Shown in pieces: positions 8,562 through 19,048 of a stretch of 64,000 bases of DNA. The stretch comes from Alphaproteobacteria bacterium (GTDB taxonomy: Bacteria; Pseudomonadota; Alphaproteobacteria; RF32; CAG-239). Each line of letters opens with the position of its first letter. The stretch's first letter is position 1. Location of the stretch: positions 16,747 to 80,746 of the forward strand of contig JAFUBQ010000007.1 in the NCBI GenBank assembly GCA_017460085.1, read 5' to 3'. Under the pieces are notes generated by a model. The model had not been told where the DNA came from, did no database searches, and worked only from the letters and a program-made list of their open reading frames with translations. A program made the translations under genes and the position numbers.

Positions 8562-9269
8562 TTACCTCGCAAACGTGGTCGCCGGCTCTATATTTTCATT
8601 TTGGCGCATCCAGCAATCAAGCCCGCTGCATTCTATTTTATCCAATTCAATTACAGAATCTATAACACGTAGTGTTTCCGCAACATTACGCCCGATTTTG
8701 GCATCATAAACAGCAATATAGCGAACCTTGAAATTGCGGTCTATTAAAAAACTTGCCCGTTGCGTAAATCCGTCGCTATCCAGCACTCCATAAAGATTTC
8801 CAACCGTTTTTGCCACATCAGAAACCAATGGTATTGATATTTTGCCGACACCGCCTTCGGCAAAAGAAAGCTTTCGCCACGCCTGATGTGCTGCCAATGA
8901 ATCAACACTGACTGCAACAACTTTAATTCCGCGCTTTAAAAATTTTTCATATGCCTGATTGAATTCCGTAATTTCTTTAGGACAAACGGCCGAAAAATCG
9001 GCTCGATAAAAAACTAATAGTGCGTAGCTATCCACAATGTAATCCAAAAAATGAAATTCCTGAGTAAAACTATCATCTCCAAATACCGCAGGAGCCGTAA
9101 AATTTGGGGCAATATTTCCTACTTTTACTCCTGAATTAACTACTGATGCCTTAAAATTACTACTATAGCTGCGTGCCATATTTTCCGGATATGTACAACC
9201 GCATCTGTCATCTTCCGAACATTCGCATCTATCAGCATAGTCATAACTCCATGTTTTTGAATTTACCAT
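8562..9269 (-). CDS. 2-Cys peroxiredoxin (AhpC/TSA family) with Cys-rich N-terminus
   Basis: 235 aa. It reduces peroxides through the peroxidatic Cys in F-S-A-V-C-P-K-E (usual family motif F-x-x-V-C-P-T-E). A C-terminal C-S-G-L-D-C-W holds a candidate resolving Cys. Residues 10-25 add an unusual cluster, C-E-C-S-E-D-D-R-C-G-C, which is not part of ordinary AhpC and could bind metal or act in thiol exchange (inference). The frame extends 11 codons upstream to a TTG, but AAAGGAGAT directly before the ATG used here fixes the start. The reductant is not encoded next to it. Confidence 0.88.
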   Translation of the reverse strand: MVNSKTWSYDYADRCECSEDDRCGCTYPENMARSYSSNFKASVVNSGVKVGNIAPNFTAPAVFGDDSFTQEFHFLDYIVDSYALLVFYRADFSAVCPKEITEFNQAYEKFLKRGIKVVAVSVDSLAAHQAWRKLSFAEGGVGKISIPLVSDVAKTVGNLYGVLDSDGFTQRASFLIDRNFKVRYIAVYDAKIGRNVAETLRVIDSVIELDKIECSGLDCWMRQNENIEPATTFAR

Positions 9270-9345
9270 TTTATCTCCTTTTTTATTGCTACTAAATAAC
9301 AACTGTTATGTATAGCAAAATATATCTGTTTCAACCTTACTAAAT

Positions 9346-9376
9346 AAAAAGGCGATGTTTTCACACCGCCCTTTTA
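9346..9376. terminator. Terminator after nifJ
   Basis: Imperfect stem AAAAGGGCG...CGCCTTTTT with T-rich flank on the minus strand, 23 bp beyond the nifJ stop. Confidence 0.7.
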
Positions 9377-9398
9377 TTGCCATATTTTAGCGTTTTTT

Positions 9399-12300
9399 TT
9401 ATTTATATTGCGCTAAATGCTCAAGCAAGGCACGTTTTTCAGTGGCATTTTGCTGGGCTTTTTCAACCAACGTTTCATAACGTGCCGGATTTGATTTATT
9501 TACTACTTGGAAGCGTGTTTCGCTGGCCATAAATTCAGCGAGCGGCTTTGTAGGAGCTTTAGAATCAAGCATTAACGGAGCTAAACCGTTTTTAGCATTT
9601 TCCGGATTATAGCGATAGAGCGGCCATGAACCGGTTTCTACGGCATTCTTTTGGTGGTTTAAGCCATCAGCCATATTCAAACCTTGGTTAATGCATGGGC
9701 AGTATGCAATAATAATTGACGGACCATCGTATGCTTCGGCCTCATTAAAGGCTTTAATAACTTGCATATCATTTGCGCCCATTGCAACTTGCGCCACATA
9801 AACATTGCCGTAGCTCATAGCAATCATACCCAAATCTTTTTTAGGCAATTCTTTGCCTGCGGTAGCAAATTTTGCCGAAGCACCCAATGGTGTGGCTTTA
9901 GACTGCTGACCGCCGGTGTTAGAATATACGCCGGTATCAACAACCAAAATATTTACATTGCGACCGCTGGCAATAGCGTGGTCTAAACCGCCGAAGCCAA
10001 TATCATATGCCCAGCCGTCACCGCCGATAATCCATACCGATTTTTTGATTAAATAGTCGGCAACTTCAGCTAAATGCTTAGCTTCATTGGTATTGAGGCT
10101 TGCTAATTTTTCCCGCAATTCTGCCACATTATCACGCTGAGCATCAATTTCCATATCGTTGCTTTGCGGGTTGGTTAGAATTTTGTTGGCAACTTCACCA
10201 AGTTGATTTTGCATACGCTCTAACAAAGATTTTGCCATTTGTTCACCTTGGTCAATAGAAATACGCATACCCAAACCAAATTCGGCATTGTCTTCAAACA
10301 ACGAGTTTGCCCAAGCCGGACCATGACCTTTTTCATCTTTGCAATATGGTGTGGTCGGCAAGTTACCAGAATAAATTGACGAGCAACCTGTTGCGTTTGC
10401 AACCACCATTCTATCACCAAACAATTGTGTCAGCAACTTAATATAAGCAGTTTCGCCACAGCCGGCACAAGCTCCGGAATATTCAAACAATGGTTGAATT
10501 AACTGCGTTGTTTTCGGCATATTCTTTGCTACTTCGATGCGTTTTACATAAGGCAAGGTTTCAAAAAATTGCCAATTTTCCTTTTCAGCTGCCAAATGAT
10601 TTTCAATATGGTCCATATTGATGGCATGCAATTCCGGATTTTCCTTATTTTTAGCCGGACAAGCAGAAACGCATACGCCGCAACCGGTGCAATCTTCAGG
10701 TGAAATTTGCAAAATAAATTCTTTACCGGCAAATTCTTTACCTTTATACGGAACGTGTTTTAAGGTTACCGGTGCATTTGTCAGTTCATTATTGTCAGCA
10801 ACTTTCATTCTTATTACACCATGCGGGCAAACAATGGAACATTTACCGCATTGAATACATGTATTCGGGTCCCATACCGGAATTTCAGTGGCAATGCAAC
10901 GCTTTTCATATTGCGTAGTGCCTGTTGGCCAAGTGCCGTCCACGACTTCCTGCAATTCCGAAGTTTTAACGCTATCTCCTTTATCGGCAATCAGTTTAGC
11001 GGTTAAGCCTTGTACAAATTCAGGAGCATTAGCCGGAACCGGTGCCAAACGATGGAAAGTAGATGTAACGTGGTCCGGATAGTTAACTTCAAACAAATGC
11101 GCCAATGAAGCATCAACCGCCGCATAGTTCTTTTGCACCACGGCATCGCCTTTTTTAGAATATGTTTTCTTAATGGCAGCTTTAATTTTAGCTATAGCTT
11201 CATCTTTCGGCAAAATGTTGGAAATGGCAAAGAAGCAAGTTTGCATAACCGTATTGATGCGTTGTCCCATACCGGTAGCACGGGCAACATCAACCGCATT
11301 AATTGTATAAAACTTCAGATGTTTTGCTAAAATTTGCTCTTGAACTTCAATCGGCAGTTTATCCCAAACTTCATCAGCCTTATACGGAGCATTTAACAAG
11401 AAAGTTGCACCATCTTTGGCGATGTGCAAAATATCAACCTTTTGCATAAATTGAAATTGGTGGCAAGCCACAAAATCGGCTTTATTTATTAAATAAGCAC
11501 TGCGAATAGGATTATCGGAAAAACGCAAGTGCGAAGTTGTCATTGAGCCGGATTTACGCGAGTCATAAACAAAATAACCTTGTCCGTATTTACCGGCATC
11601 TTCGGCAATAATTTTAATGGAATTTTTGTTGGCACCAACCGTTCCGTCTGCTCCTAAACCAAAGAACACCGCACGCACCACATCATCAGGTTCAACATCA
11701 AAGTTAGCATCATAAGCCAAAGATTTATGCGTTAAATCATCTTCAATGCCAACCGTAAAACCGTTAATCGGCGCATTAGAAGCAGCATTATCAAACACGG
11801 CTTTAGCCATTGCCGGTGTAAATTCTTTAGAAGACAAGCCATAACGGCCGCCGTAAATTTTCGGTAAGCTAACAATTTTACCATTACTATAGGCTTGTGA
11901 CAAAGCCGTTACCACATCTAAATACAGCGGTTCGCCAAGCGAGCCGGATTCTTTAGTTCTATCCAAAACTGAAACTACTTTTACTGTTTTCGGCAAAGCC
12001 TTCAAGAAAGATTCGGTTGGGAACGGACGATACAAATGAACTTTCAATACTCCCAGTTTTGCACCGTGCGCATTCAAATATTCAATAGCTTCTTCTACTG
12101 TTTCAGCGCCGGAACCCATAACAACCACAACATTTTCGGCATCCGGTGCGCCAACATATTGGGCGACATGATATTGACGGCCGGTAATGGCGGCAAATTT
12201 ATCCATTTCTTCTTGCACAATGCTTTCAACCTTTTCGTAATATAAATTAGCGGCTTCGCGTCCTTGGAAGAAAACATCAGGATTTTGTGCCGTTCCGCGG

Positions 12301-12947
12301 ATAACCGGTTTTTCCGGCTTCAGCGCGTGTTTAGCATTGAATTTATAGTCAACGCCTTCAAGCATTGCCCGCAAATCATCATCAGAGAGCAATTTTATTT
12401 TCTTAATTTCATGCGATGTGCGGAAACCGTCAAAAAAGTGCATAAACGGAACACGAGAACGCAAAGTTGCTGTTTGTGCAATGGCAGCCATATCACCGGC
12501 TTCTTGCACTGAATTTGAGCAAAGCATTGCAAAACCGGTTTGTCTGCATCCCATAACATCGGAGTGATCACCATAAATTGATAAAGCATGATAAGCAAGT
12601 GAACGTGCCGCCACGTGCATAACAAACGGCATTAATTCACCGGCAATTTTATACATGTTCGGAATCATTAAAAGCAAGCCTTGCGAGGCGGTAAAGGTGG
12701 TTGTTAAAGCGCCTGCTTGCAACGAACCGTGGCAAGCACCTGCCGCACCGGCTTCTGATTGCATTTCTTGCACGCTTGGCGTAATGCCCCAAATATTAGG
12801 CTGCTTTGCTGCCGACCATGCATCTGCCCATTCTCCCATCGGAGAGGACGGTGTAATCGGGTAAATAACACAAACTTCGTTCATGCGATGAGCCACACTG
12901 GCACAAGCCTCGTTGGCATCCATCATTTTCATTTTTGCTTCTGACAT
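9399..12947 (-). CDS. nifJ: Pyruvate:ferredoxin (flavodoxin) oxidoreductase
   Basis: 1182 aa, the full length of the single-chain enzyme. It oxidises pyruvate to acetyl-CoA and CO2 and reduces ferredoxin or flavodoxin, which marks anaerobic metabolism. The N-terminal domain has the Y-P-I-T-P-S-S-P motif. Two ferredoxin-type clusters are visible, C-I-Q-C-G-K-C-S-I-V-C-P (about 690) and C-T-G-C-G-V-C-V-S-A-C-P (about 745). The C-terminal half has the thiamine-diphosphate domain with C-A-G-C-G-E-T, G-D-G-W-A-Y-D-I-G and the Y-S-N-T-G-G-Q motif. GAGGAT precedes the start. The gene is monocistronic between two terminators. With hydE at 36165 it suggests ferredoxin-linked hydrogen formation. Confidence 0.97.
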   Translation of the reverse strand: MSEAKMKMMDANEACASVAHRMNEVCVIYPITPSSPMGEWADAWSAAKQPNIWGITPSVQEMQSEAGAAGACHGSLQAGALTTTFTASQGLLLMIPNMYKIAGELMPFVMHVAARSLAYHALSIYGDHSDVMGCRQTGFAMLCSNSVQEAGDMAAIAQTATLRSRVPFMHFFDGFRTSHEIKKIKLLSDDDLRAMLEGVDYKFNAKHALKPEKPVIRGTAQNPDVFFQGREAANLYYEKVESIVQEEMDKFAAITGRQYHVAQYVGAPDAENVVVVMGSGAETVEEAIEYLNAHGAKLGVLKVHLYRPFPTESFLKALPKTVKVVSVLDRTKESGSLGEPLYLDVVTALSQAYSNGKIVSLPKIYGGRYGLSSKEFTPAMAKAVFDNAASNAPINGFTVGIEDDLTHKSLAYDANFDVEPDDVVRAVFFGLGADGTVGANKNSIKIIAEDAGKYGQGYFVYDSRKSGSMTTSHLRFSDNPIRSAYLINKADFVACHQFQFMQKVDILHIAKDGATFLLNAPYKADEVWDKLPIEVQEQILAKHLKFYTINAVDVARATGMGQRINTVMQTCFFAISNILPKDEAIAKIKAAIKKTYSKKGDAVVQKNYAAVDASLAHLFEVNYPDHVTSTFHRLAPVPANAPEFVQGLTAKLIADKGDSVKTSELQEVVDGTWPTGTTQYEKRCIATEIPVWDPNTCIQCGKCSIVCPHGVIRMKVADNNELTNAPVTLKHVPYKGKEFAGKEFILQISPEDCTGCGVCVSACPAKNKENPELHAINMDHIENHLAAEKENWQFFETLPYVKRIEVAKNMPKTTQLIQPLFEYSGACAGCGETAYIKLLTQLFGDRMVVANATGCSSIYSGNLPTTPYCKDEKGHGPAWANSLFEDNAEFGLGMRISIDQGEQMAKSLLERMQNQLGEVANKILTNPQSNDMEIDAQRDNVAELREKLASLNTNEAKHLAEVADYLIKKSVWIIGGDGWAYDIGFGGLDHAIASGRNVNILVVDTGVYSNTGGQQSKATPLGASAKFATAGKELPKKDLGMIAMSYGNVYVAQVAMGANDMQVIKAFNEAEAYDGPSIIIAYCPCINQGLNMADGLNHQKNAVETGSWPLYRYNPENAKNGLAPLMLDSKAPTKPLAEFMASETRFQVVNKSNPARYETLVEKAQQNATEKRALLEHLAQYK

Positions 12948-13051
12948 TTTAATTATATCCTCAGTTAAAAATATTAGTTAAAGTAAAATACTGGCGTTTT
13001 TATAGCATATTTTATCTTAAAATCAAGCTCAATTAACATTTTTAGCGCAAT

Positions 13052-13087
13052 AAAAAACCCCTTAGGCAAAAAACTCTGTCAAGGGGT
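13052..13087 (-). terminator. Terminator of the envelope operon
   Basis: Stem ACCCCTT/AAGGGGT followed by six T on the minus strand, about 25 bp after fabZ. It shows the operon ends here rather than continuing into lpxA. Confidence 0.8.
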
Positions 13088-13110
13088 GTCGTTTGGTTTT
13101 TTAATATAAG

Positions 13111-13563
13111 TTATTCATCAATAATCATAGCGGTTAAATCAGCTTCCGATACTACTTGATCATCAACTTTTGAAATACCATGAAAAACAAAAATGTTGCG
13201 ATGAACTTTAACTTTTTCCAAATGCATTTTCATCTGGTCACCCGGGCGCACCGGCTTGCGGAATTTAACATTATCCACGGCCATAAAAAGCACACTGCGC
13301 TTTTTATCCTGCCAGTCATCTGCTCCGCTCAGCACCACGCAGCCTGCAGTTTGTGCCATGGCTTCAACTTGCAACACACCAGGCATAATCGGATTATTCG
13401 GAAAATGTCCTTGGAAAAACAGTTCATTCATGGTCAAATTTTTTAAGCCGATACCTTTTTCTCCCGGCACTTCCACTTCCAATCTATCCACCAACAAAAA
13501 CGGATAGCGGTGCGGCAACATTTTCATAATTTCATCAATATTATAAATTTTATTTTCTGCCAT
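13111..13563 (-). CDS. fabZ: 3-hydroxyacyl-[acyl-carrier-protein] dehydratase
   Basis: 150-aa hot-dog-fold dehydratase of fatty acid synthesis. The catalytic His is in G-H-F-P-N-N-P-I-M-P-G and the catalytic Glu in Q-V-E-A-M-A-Q. It also starts with the usual I-x-x-M-L-P-H-R-Y-P-F segment. It is the last gene of the pyrH-to-fabZ operon, 9 bp after lpxD. In most proteobacteria lpxA follows; here a terminator follows instead. Confidence 0.96.
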   Translation of the reverse strand: MAENKIYNIDEIMKMLPHRYPFLLVDRLEVEVPGEKGIGLKNLTMNELFFQGHFPNNPIMPGVLQVEAMAQTAGCVVLSGADDWQDKKRSVLFMAVDNVKFRKPVRPGDQMKMHLEKVKVHRNIFVFHGISKVDDQVVSEADLTAMIIDE

Positions 13564-13572
13564 TTTTTCCTC

Positions 13573-14586
13573 TTATTTTTTAGAATTTTTTTGCAAAAAC
13601 GCCACCTGACGCATAAAGTCTTTGAACGGCACACATGGACTGCCCATCATCACCGCGCCGGCTTCCACATCGCGCATCACACCGCTTTGTGCGGCAATTT
13701 GCGCCATGCTGCCGATGTTTAAGTGGTCAGCCAAACCAACCTGTCCGCCCAAAACCACATAGTCACCCAGCGTGCAGCTGCCGGCAATGCCAACTTGCGA
13801 AACAATCACGCAGCCGCGTCCCAGCTTATCGTTGTGAGCAATCTGCACCAAATTATCAATTCGTGAACCGTCACCGATAACCGTATCATCTAAAGCACCG
13901 CGGTCAATGCAAGTATTAGCACCAATTTCTACATCATTGCCAATAATCACACGCCCTAATTGCGGAATGCGATGATGTTGACCGTTAATCAGCTGAAAAC
14001 CAAAACCGTCACAGCCGATACGCGCTCCGCTGTATATATAGCAGTTGTTTCCAATATGCGCATAAGCAATATAGGCGCTGCTGCCAATCCGGCAATTGTT
14101 ACCTATTTTACAATGATGCTCAATGACCGTATGCGGTTCAATGACACAACCATCACCGATTGTTACGTTTTCACCGATAACCGCATAGGCACCGATATGA
14201 CAATTTTGCCCGATTTCAGCGCTTTTTGCAATTTGCGCCGTAGCATCAATGCCTGCTTGAGGCTTATGTTCGGCATACATATATTCGTTTAATGCCACAA
14301 ATGCCAACTTCGGATTTTCACAGGTCAGTGCAATGACACTTTGCGGTAAAAATTGCACTAAATCTGCCGTTGTCACACAGGCCTTTGCTTTTATTTCAGC
14401 AGCTTTTTCTTTGCTTTTGCGGTCGTAAAAAAAGCAAATATCTTCCACACCGGCACTTGCCATTGTGGCAATATCGGCAATTTTTTCATTGCCTTTGCTT
14501 TCATCGCTCAAAACGGCAGATGTAACCTTAGCCACATCGGCCAAGGTCACATTTTCTTTTACTTTATAAAAGCTTTTATCTACCAT
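13573..14586 (-). CDS. lpxD: UDP-3-O-acylglucosamine N-acyltransferase
   Basis: 337 aa, normal length. The N-terminal LpxD-specific domain (about 1-105) is followed by a left-handed beta-helix of hexapeptide repeats. The catalytic segment N-L-V-Q-I-A-H-N contains the active-site His. It adds the second hydroxyacyl chain to UDP-3-O-acylglucosamine in lipid A synthesis. It lies between bamA and fabZ, the standard order. lpxA, lpxB and lpxC are not in this window. Confidence 0.95.
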   Translation of the reverse strand: MVDKSFYKVKENVTLADVAKVTSAVLSDESKGNEKIADIATMASAGVEDICFFYDRKSKEKAAEIKAKACVTTADLVQFLPQSVIALTCENPKLAFVALNEYMYAEHKPQAGIDATAQIAKSAEIGQNCHIGAYAVIGENVTIGDGCVIEPHTVIEHHCKIGNNCRIGSSAYIAYAHIGNNCYIYSGARIGCDGFGFQLINGQHHRIPQLGRVIIGNDVEIGANTCIDRGALDDTVIGDGSRIDNLVQIAHNDKLGRGCVIVSQVGIAGSCTLGDYVVLGGQVGLADHLNIGSMAQIAAQSGVMRDVEAGAVMMGSPCVPFKDFMRQVAFLQKNSKK

Positions 14587-14597
14587 TTTAGACCACC

Positions 14598-16859
14598 TTA
14601 TAAGCTGGTACCGAAGTTCAAGCGGAAAACTTCTTTTTCATCGTAACGTTCTTTAACAATCGGAAAACCAAAGTCAAGGTCAATTTTACCCATTGGCGAC
14701 AGCCAGTCAAAACCAAAACCGACCGATTGTCTGATTTTATCCGAATATAATACCGGATGATACGGGTCTTTCATATTATCCGGCTTGCCCAAAGCACCTA
14801 AATCCCAGAACAAACGGCCTTTAACGCCAAGTTCGTCCAAACCGATTGGGAACAAGGTTTCTACGCCTGAATACATCATCCAGTTACCGCCTAAAGCGTC
14901 GTTTGTCTGTGCATCTCTGGCACCTATACCGGCAAATTCAAAACCACGCATATTTTGTCCGCCTAAATAGAAACGGTCAAACAAACGCACATCTTTGCCG
15001 CCGTAGCCTTTAATATATCCGGCTGTTGCAAAGAACTTAAACGTAAAGAAATCGGCAAGTGTGTAGAATTTATAGGCCTTTGCCTCAAATTTATTATATT
15101 TGTTGTTACCACCCACACCGGCAATATCGTGGCTCAGCGATAAGAAGTAACCTTCTTTGGTATTGTAAGCATTATCACGCTTATCATATACCAAAGTTTG
15201 CCCAATTGCCGAGGTTGTTGTTTTACCTTCTTCATTTTTAATAAAGTAAGAAGCATTGTCTTTAACGTGGCGAACTTCGTTTTCACTCAACGTATAACGA
15301 ACATAATGTCCAAAGTCGTCAGTATAGTTCCACCCCATGCGCAAACGGCCGCCGTATGTTGAGGTATCATAAGAAGCCTCATCTTTATAATCTTGCTCTT
15401 GCATAAATAAATCGGCACCGGCGCTCAAACGTCTGTTTAAGAAATATGGTTCCGTAAAGCTCAAAGTAACATCTTGCGTTCTTTGCGAAATACCAAAGTT
15501 AATACCTGCCTGTTGCCCTTTGCCGCGGAAGTTGTTTTCCGTTACACCGGCACGGAACAAAGCACCGTTGGTTGTTGAATAACCGACACCAACGTTGAAG
15601 TAACCGGTAGATTTTTCTTCAACCTTAACATCTAAGTTAGCCTTATCCGGCGCAGTTTGCGTGGTTTCAATATCCACTTTGCTGAAGTAATTCAAATTTT
15701 CTACATTGCGGCGCGAATCACGAATTTTTGAATAGTTCATTGCATCGCCTTCAGCCACGCGAAATTCGCGGCGAATTACTTCGTCCATTGTGCGGTCATT
15801 ACCGGTAATGTTAATGCGATCAATAAAGATACGGTCACCTTCATAAACATTAAACACAATGTCAACTTTGCCGTTTTCGACATCGCGCACCAATTCCGGT
15901 TCCACATTAACAAATGCAACACCGCGTTTTCCTAAATAATCGGTCATCTGCGAAACGGTTTTTTCCACATCGCTCTGTTTATACCAATCACCTTCGTCAA
16001 CTTCAATTTCGCCATATAAATCATCGGCATTAACATTTGCCATATGAGATTTTACGCTTACTTTGTTAACTTCATAGCGCGGACCTTCATCTAAAGAATA
16101 GGTTAAAATAAACGATTTTTTATCTTCGCTTAATTCTGCCACGGCTGATTTTACCGCAAAATCGGCATAACCGCGGTCGGTATAGAAGCGGCGCAGCAAT
16201 TCTTTATCATATTCCATTTTTTCGGCATCATAATTTTCTTTAGAGCTGAAAATTCGATACCAACGGCTTTCTTTGCTCATAATTTCTTCTTGCAAATCAG
16301 AGCTAGAATAGTGCGTATTACCTAAGAAATTGATTTTATCAATCTTTGCCGTAGCGCCTTCATCAATTTCATAAATTAAATCTACGCGGTTTTCATCACG
16401 CTCAATAATTTTCGGCTCAACCGTAACCGTATAGCGTCCGGTTTTACGATACACATCTAAAATGCGCTGAACATCTTGCTGAACTTTTGCTTTTTCAAAA
16501 ATAGAGCGTGGGCCTAACTGCACCTCTTTTTCTAAAATTTTATCATCAATCTTGTCATTGCCGTCAAAAGCGCGTTTGCCGATAATCGGGTTTTCAACTA
16601 CATTAACTTTAAGTACATTTCCCGTAGTGTCAAAGTTAATATCGCTGAACAGACCCGTTTCATACAAACTCTTAAACGCATTATCCAATGCATCTTGCGA
16701 CACATTGCTGTTTTGCGGCAAGTTCAAATATGACAGCACTGTGGCTTTTTCCACACGCTGCAAACCGTTAACTTCAATGTCTTTAACATACAAACCTTGC
16801 GCGTTTGCCTGCAAAGCCATAAAGCCCGATAATATACCTACATATAATAGTTTTTTCAT
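14598..16859 (-). CDS. bamA: Outer membrane protein assembly factor BamA
   Basis: 753 aa with a signal peptide ending A-N-A before Q-G, about five POTRA domains (to residue about 420) and a C-terminal 16-strand barrel. G-Y-S-T-T-N-G and the substrate-lid-like R-G-F-E-F segment (usual V-R-G-F) are visible, and the protein ends with Phe-Gly-Thr-Ser-Leu. It inserts beta-barrel proteins into the outer membrane. A TTG eight codons upstream overlaps the rseP stop, but AAGGGA before the ATG at 16859 supports the start used here. Confidence 0.95.
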   Translation of the reverse strand: MKKLLYVGILSGFMALQANAQGLYVKDIEVNGLQRVEKATVLSYLNLPQNSNVSQDALDNAFKSLYETGLFSDINFDTTGNVLKVNVVENPIIGKRAFDGNDKIDDKILEKEVQLGPRSIFEKAKVQQDVQRILDVYRKTGRYTVTVEPKIIERDENRVDLIYEIDEGATAKIDKINFLGNTHYSSSDLQEEIMSKESRWYRIFSSKENYDAEKMEYDKELLRRFYTDRGYADFAVKSAVAELSEDKKSFILTYSLDEGPRYEVNKVSVKSHMANVNADDLYGEIEVDEGDWYKQSDVEKTVSQMTDYLGKRGVAFVNVEPELVRDVENGKVDIVFNVYEGDRIFIDRINITGNDRTMDEVIRREFRVAEGDAMNYSKIRDSRRNVENLNYFSKVDIETTQTAPDKANLDVKVEEKSTGYFNVGVGYSTTNGALFRAGVTENNFRGKGQQAGINFGISQRTQDVTLSFTEPYFLNRRLSAGADLFMQEQDYKDEASYDTSTYGGRLRMGWNYTDDFGHYVRYTLSENEVRHVKDNASYFIKNEEGKTTTSAIGQTLVYDKRDNAYNTKEGYFLSLSHDIAGVGGNNKYNKFEAKAYKFYTLADFFTFKFFATAGYIKGYGGKDVRLFDRFYLGGQNMRGFEFAGIGARDAQTNDALGGNWMMYSGVETLFPIGLDELGVKGRLFWDLGALGKPDNMKDPYHPVLYSDKIRQSVGFGFDWLSPMGKIDLDFGFPIVKERYDEKEVFRLNFGTSL

Positions 16860-16875
16860 GTTTTTTTCCCTTATA

Positions 16876-18126
16876 CTAGTCAAACCAACGACTTATTAAA
16901 TGCACAACATCATTCCATGTTGCCAAGACCATTATGGCCAAAATAATAATAATGCCTAACTTAAAGATAAAATCCTTAATTTTAGTATTTAAATCACGAC
17001 CGGTTAACATTTCGATAAAAAATATAACAAAATTACCGCCGTCAAGCACCGGAATCGGCAACAGGTTAATCAACCCCAAATTAACCGATAACAGCGCCAT
17101 AAAATAAATAAAACTGATTAATCCGCCTTTTTTGCTCACATCACCGGACATTTCGGCAATGCGGATAATACCTCCGACTTCTTTTCCGCCGCGCTGACCG
17201 GTAATCATTTGCCCAACCGCGCGCAATGTATTGGCGGTTAAATCATAAGCTTCTTTAAAGCCGGCCTTAATAGCTGCACCGGCTGACATATCTGTTTCTG
17301 CAAACGTAACTTCTTGTGAAGAAATAACTCCAAGCATTCTCCGTTTAATTTTTTCACCGTTTTCCGGTGCATAAGCGGTTTCCCGCAAAATCACATTCAA
17401 TATCATCGGCCGTCTTATTTCTATTTCCGTTGTATCTGCATTTATATCGGCAACAGAAACATCTTTCTGCCCGTTCACGCTAACTAAAACATCAGTCGGT
17501 TGCAACAAATTTATATCATTGCCTTGCAATATCATCGGCCGCTCAATTTCAACTTCTATCTCGTCTTTGTCTGCAAGCATAACTTCATTGCTGATTTGGC
17601 TGAAATCTGTCGTTTCGTTGCCGTTAACCCGCTTAATTACATCTCCAACCATAATACCCGCTTCGGCTGCTGCACCGTTTTCCACCAAACCGCCAACAAC
17701 CGATGGAAACACCATTCTACCGAAGTTATAAAACAATCCGATGAAAATTAAAATGGCAAACAAATAATTAAACAGCGGGCCGGCTGCCACAATTGCCAGC
17801 TTTTTCCACGGCTTTTGCAATTGAAAAGCTCCCTTTTGCGCTTCAGCAGATAAATTTGAAACATCGGTTGATGTTGATGATGAAGCATCACCATCACCCA
17901 AAAACTGGCAATATCCGCCTAATGGTATGGCTGATATTTTCCACTTTGTACCATATTTATCTTTGCGGCTCCACAGTTCTTTGCCGAAACCAATTGAAAA
18001 ATCGGTAACCGTTACACCCAGCCATCGTGCAATAATAAAATGCCCGAACTCATGCACAAAAACCAAAATGCCTAATAAAACAATAAACGGCACAATATAA
18101 TAAATAATATTCAGCAATGTCTCCAT
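16876..18126 (-). CDS. rseP: Site-2 intramembrane metalloprotease RseP
   Basis: 416 aa. Zinc-binding H-E-F-G-H (about residues 25-29) in the first transmembrane helix, and the second metal motif L-P-I-P-V-L-D-G-G-N near the C-terminus (about 358). It cleaves membrane-bound anti-sigma factors or signal-peptide remnants. The PDZ region is odd: a block with D-V-x-x-x-V-N-G ... E-I-E-[VI]-x-R-P-M-I-L occurs twice, 43 codons apart, and a 15-base DNA stretch is identical in both (from about 17398 and 17527). The gene follows cdsA by 19 bp; dxr, usually between them, is missing. Confidence 0.94.
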   Translation of the reverse strand: METLLNIIYYIVPFIVLLGILVFVHEFGHFIIARWLGVTVTDFSIGFGKELWSRKDKYGTKWKISAIPLGGYCQFLGDGDASSSTSTDVSNLSAEAQKGAFQLQKPWKKLAIVAAGPLFNYLFAILIFIGLFYNFGRMVFPSVVGGLVENGAAAEAGIMVGDVIKRVNGNETTDFSQISNEVMLADKDEIEVEIERPMILQGNDINLLQPTDVLVSVNGQKDVSVADINADTTEIEIRRPMILNVILRETAYAPENGEKIKRRMLGVISSQEVTFAETDMSAGAAIKAGFKEAYDLTANTLRAVGQMITGQRGGKEVGGIIRIAEMSGDVSKKGGLISFIYFMALLSVNLGLINLLPIPVLDGGNFVIFFIEMLTGRDLNTKIKDFIFKLGIIIILAIMVLATWNDVVHLISRWFD

Positions 18127-18145
18127 AATTTATTTTTCTCCTTTT

Positions 18146-19048
18146 TTATAGCAAATACATGAAGAACATATATACGAACGGAGCTGCAAAAATCAATCCG
18201 TCTACCCTATCAAACACTCCACCGTGCCCAGGAATGAGTTTTGAAGAATCTTTAACTCCAACCAAGCGCTTAATTGCCGATTCCACTAAATCACCAATTT
18301 GCGCCAACACCGCAATAACCGCAGCGCAAACAGCATAAAACAACTGACTGTTCACAGTCCATTCTTGATGAATATTTAGTGCTTTGTATGAAAATGAAAT
18401 ATAGCGGAATTTACTGAAATCATAAAAAGGCATACCCATAACTTCAACACAAATATACATAAAGATAATACTTACCGAAACCGCAAGCAAAATACCGCCC
18501 ATTAAACCTGACCAAGTTTTGTTCGGACTAATTGTCGGAGCCAATTTCGGACCGCGCAAATTACAACCGACAACCAAGCCACCTATATCCATACTCCATA
18601 CAATGAGGAAGAACCACATCACCATCATAAAGCTATAGTTGTAGCGCGGGTCAAAACTTCCTTCACTAGGGTCAAACAACAAATACATCCAAACCAAAGC
18701 GCCGATACCAACTGAAATATATGGTACGCCAAGCGTTAACAATTTGCGGTGTTTTTCCTCGTTAGCAATAAACCAAGTGAAAAACGTTACAATTGCAATC
18801 ATCGGCAAAGCCAAATCCGTACTCCAAACAGATATAGCCAAACTTATCATATATGCAGTAACGTAATATGATGTTGTTTCCGCTTTTGAGAGCATTGTTG
18901 CCCACTCCCAAGCAAGCAAACCACCAACAACAATTGCCAGTGCCTCAATAAACGGACTGCCCAAATAAAGTGCTTCCAAAGCAATCGGAATCATCACAAT
19001 TGCCGCTAATATGCGTTTTGTAATAGCCCCAAATTTACGACTTACCAT
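18146..19048 (-). CDS. cdsA: Phosphatidate cytidylyltransferase
   Basis: 300 aa, multi-pass membrane enzyme that makes CDP-diacylglycerol from phosphatidate and CTP. The C-terminal signature with K-D-S-S-K-L-I-P-G-H-G-G and F-D-R-V-D-G is intact, and S-P-N-K-T-W-S-G-L-M-G-G is present. The longest frame starts at a TTG (19081). The ATG at 19048 has GGGAGAG upstream and overlaps the uppS stop by 14 bp, typical of translational coupling, so it is preferred. Confidence 0.93.
   Translation of the reverse strand: MVSRKFGAITKRILAAIVMIPIALEALYLGSPFIEALAIVVGGLLAWEWATMLSKAETTSYYVTAYMISLAISVWSTDLALPMIAIVTFFTWFIANEEKHRKLLTLGVPYISVGIGALVWMYLLFDPSEGSFDPRYNYSFMMVMWFFLIVWSMDIGGLVVGCNLRGPKLAPTISPNKTWSGLMGGILLAVSVSIIFMYICVEVMGMPFYDFSKFRYISFSYKALNIHQEWTVNSQLFYAVCAAVIAVLAQIGDLVESAIKRLVGVKDSSKLIPGHGGVFDRVDGLIFAAPFVYMFFMYLL

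Noticed and set aside
12095..12277. Small frames on both strands within nifJ
   Set aside because: Out-of-frame shadows of a clear 1182-aa coding sequence.
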